Assembly: GCA_920105625.2 (NCBI GenBank)
Contig: OV050031.1
Location: 227,650,194-227,714,193, forward strand
Reading direction: 5' to 3'
Length of the DNA stretch: 64,000 bases
Source: Clusia tigrina
Taxonomy: Eukaryota > Arthropoda > Insecta > Diptera > Clusiidae
The notes beneath the pieces are model-generated. The model made no database searches. It was given only the letters and a program-made list of their open reading frames with translations, and was not told the origin of the DNA. The position numbers and the translations under genes are program-made. Positions 28,201 to 31,200 of the stretch are shown here, piece after piece. Positions within the stretch are counted from its first letter, which is position 1. Each line of letters begins with the position of its first letter.

Positions 28201-31200
28201 TCTGATAGGAGCAGAATTTGCTGTACGTCGGAATTTATGTTAAGTGCTGCTGCTGGTGGCACGGTCTCGGCGCAGCGCATATGCGCTTAATTACTAAATA
28301 TTCCGTATGCAGCAAATGAAGTCGTTGTAAAATTTTATGGCATAAAGCGACGTCGAAGGAAGCTGCACGCAAAACAACAAAGAAGCTAAAATATATTTTA
28401 TTTCGAATGATGACGGCGCGGAGTATTCACGAAGAGAAGATTGAATGTGAAATGTTAGTATGGAAATCTCCCTCTAGCAGCGAAAAGAGGATATACTAAA
28501 TTTGTGCGGTTGAGCTATTAGGCAACTACCATAAAGAGGCGTGGCAAGTATGGACACATATATACAAATAAGCTTAAAGAGGCGTGGCAGGTGTGGGCAC
28601 ATATAAACACAAATGTGACTGTTTGTGGACAACTGTTTCCACACCGGTAAAGATATCTCAATGAAATGCTCCCGGAGTAGATATCCCAATGAAATGCTGC
28701 AAAGTATAAGATGAATCTTATGGCAGTAACAAACAGCTACCTATTTAGACAAAGGCCACGCCTACCTCCCATATAAACAGCTCTAAACACTTTATTTGAA
28801 AGACACCTTTGGTCAAATTGAGTATATAATGATAAAATTTGGTGGGTACATGTGCATCCTACTCGACTATACGGAGAATCTCGACAGTATATATACTACC
28901 ACGCCCACTATTAACATATGTTCGTAATATAAGACAAACAAAAAGTGTACAGAGGAAATTTGGTGTGAAGAAACATATTGCCACTATGAAGCCATACCAA
29001 GGAATGGGTTGCTTCATATAAAGTCATCGCATACCTTCCATATATGAGAGTGTGGGGACTACAATTATTACTTCTATAGATAATATATGAATAGATTTTG
29101 GTGGTAATGTATATTGTGTCCATATTCTATGTGTATACTATATGCCGAAAATGGACATACTACTTCGAGGGGTACTATTTATATTTCGGGAATTGGCAAC
29201 ACTAATGTCAATAGCTAAAATCTGGCAACACCATAATAAAGTTTGACATTTTTTAGCATAAACGTACTCACAACGTGTTGATGTACAAGTGCTTTTTGTT
29301 TTGTTTACAGTGAGTTAAGAAAATCAATTGGGCCAAAAAATGGTAATTTCAAGAGAAGGTTTTTGTTGGATTATTCTTCACAACTTTCGACGTGGATTAT
29401 TTCAACAAGAATGTGCCGATGAACTTTGTATAGCGGCAAAGCACCATCTAAAGCCATACTATATCACTGGTATAGTGAATTCAATCGTGGTCGTAGTTCG
29501 GTCGCCGACGAACTCCGTGGAGATCGTCCAAAATCGGTTGTTGTGCCACAAAACATCGATGCAGTGCGTGAACTGATAATGCCTGATCGTCATGTGACAT
29601 ATCGTGAGATAGAGGCCACCTTGGGCATTACTTCCACTTCCAACATTCAATATTGCATGAACATTTGACTGTAAAAAAGATTTGTTCGCGTTGGATCCCA
29701 CATAATTTGACAATCGCTCAAAAAAAGGCTCGTGTCAATTGGTTTAAGAACATGATTAAAAACTTCGACCGTGGTGCTTCAAAAGACGTGTATAAAATCG
29801 AGACAGGTGACGAATCATGGATATATGCATATGAGCCGGAAACAAAACAACAATCGACCGTGTGGGTATTCCAAGACGAGCTAAATCCAACAAAAGTTGT
29901 TCCTGGAAGAAGCACAGCGAAGCAAATGGTCGCCTGTTTCTTCGGCCGAGTGGGTCATGTGGCCACTGTTCCGCTTGAGCAACGTAGGACGGTCAATTCT
30001 GAGTGGTACACGACCATTTGTTTGCCGGAAGTCTTCGGAGAAATTCGTAAAACCAACCGCCAAAGACGAACCATTCTCCATCATGGCAATGCGAGCTCTC
30101 ACTCATCTCGTCAAACAGGTGAATTTTTGAGCAGTCAAAACATCGAATTGATCCTCCGTACAGTCCTGATTTGGCACCCAATGACTTCTTCTTGTTCCCG
30201 AATATCAAAGGTAAACTGCGTGGTCAACGATTTACGGGCGCCGAAGAAGCAGTTGAAGCGTTCAAAAACCATATTTTGGAGGTGTCTCAAGAGGAATGGA
30301 AAAACTTCTGTGACAAATGGTTTGAACGAATGCAAAAGTGTATTTTGATCATCAAGGGGAATATTTTGAAGAACAGTAAAGCCATTTTCATTTTCCCCAA
30401 AATATAAATAGTACCCCTCGTACTGACACGCCCACTAAACAATTATCATTGCTAAGCTCCTATGGATGACTTATGGATAAATTTTGGTGGTAATCTTCAT
30501 TAGTTCTGTACTAGCATGCATACAGACTATGGGGATACTATTACTGCCACGCCCACAATTGAGTAATTATTACTGGGTTTCTATATAAGACTCATCGAGG
30601 AAATTCCAAAAAAGGGATCACAGAACCAGTTGAACACGCCTAACAAAATTGGGCTTGTTAACTTCAATGTCAAGTCCTCTTTCATTGTTCATTGTTCAAC
30701 CCACAATTTATGTTAGAGTACACTTTACTCGACATCGTTACAAACCGATTGCAGCTTTTTTCACTGTTTTTATACTCTGAACATTTCTCTTTTTTATTTC
30801 GTAGAATTCCCATTTCTGGCCCACTTTCATAACAACTTCATTTAAGTTAGTTCCTGACTCCATAAATGTCTCAGCAGCTGCTGCAACTATCTATCTATAT
30901 CTATGCTAGATCTATGTATATATCTATACAAGATCTATGTATATAGTTTGGTTGAATGACACAAAATTAGATTGTGAATCTTGTCGGTCGTAGTGGGCGT
31001 AACATTTCACCCCGTCCCAAATAGAAATCATCATCATAATTGGTGGCTACTTGAACCTTGGCCTCCCACTAACAGAACACAGTGCAGCAGTTAGAAAAAT
31101 GTGCCTAGAAAGATAATATAAATTATTGTGTTATATGGAAGCAACATCGCCAAGCATATCAATGGATTCAGGGTATCTCAAAGTCGGTCTAACCCGACTT

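Larger units (their letters stand above)
28535..30600. repeat. Dispersed repeat with CCACGCCCAC blocks, copy B, split by mariner
   Basis: It starts with two 43-bp units (AGAGGCGTGGCAAGT..., AGAGGCGTGGCAGGT...). It continues with blocks shared with 7560-8360, then repeating units that combine ATAGATTTTGGTGGTAAT with a later CACGCCCACTA or CCACGCCCACAATT. The mariner at 29166-30420 lies inside it. Internal repetition suggests a satellite-like or Helitron-like element; not resolved. Confidence 0.6.

Noticed and set aside
29653..30348. 231-codon frame as an intact gene
   Set aside because: Only the middle of a frameshifted mariner transposase; the catalytic Asp is lost and the end runs out of frame.
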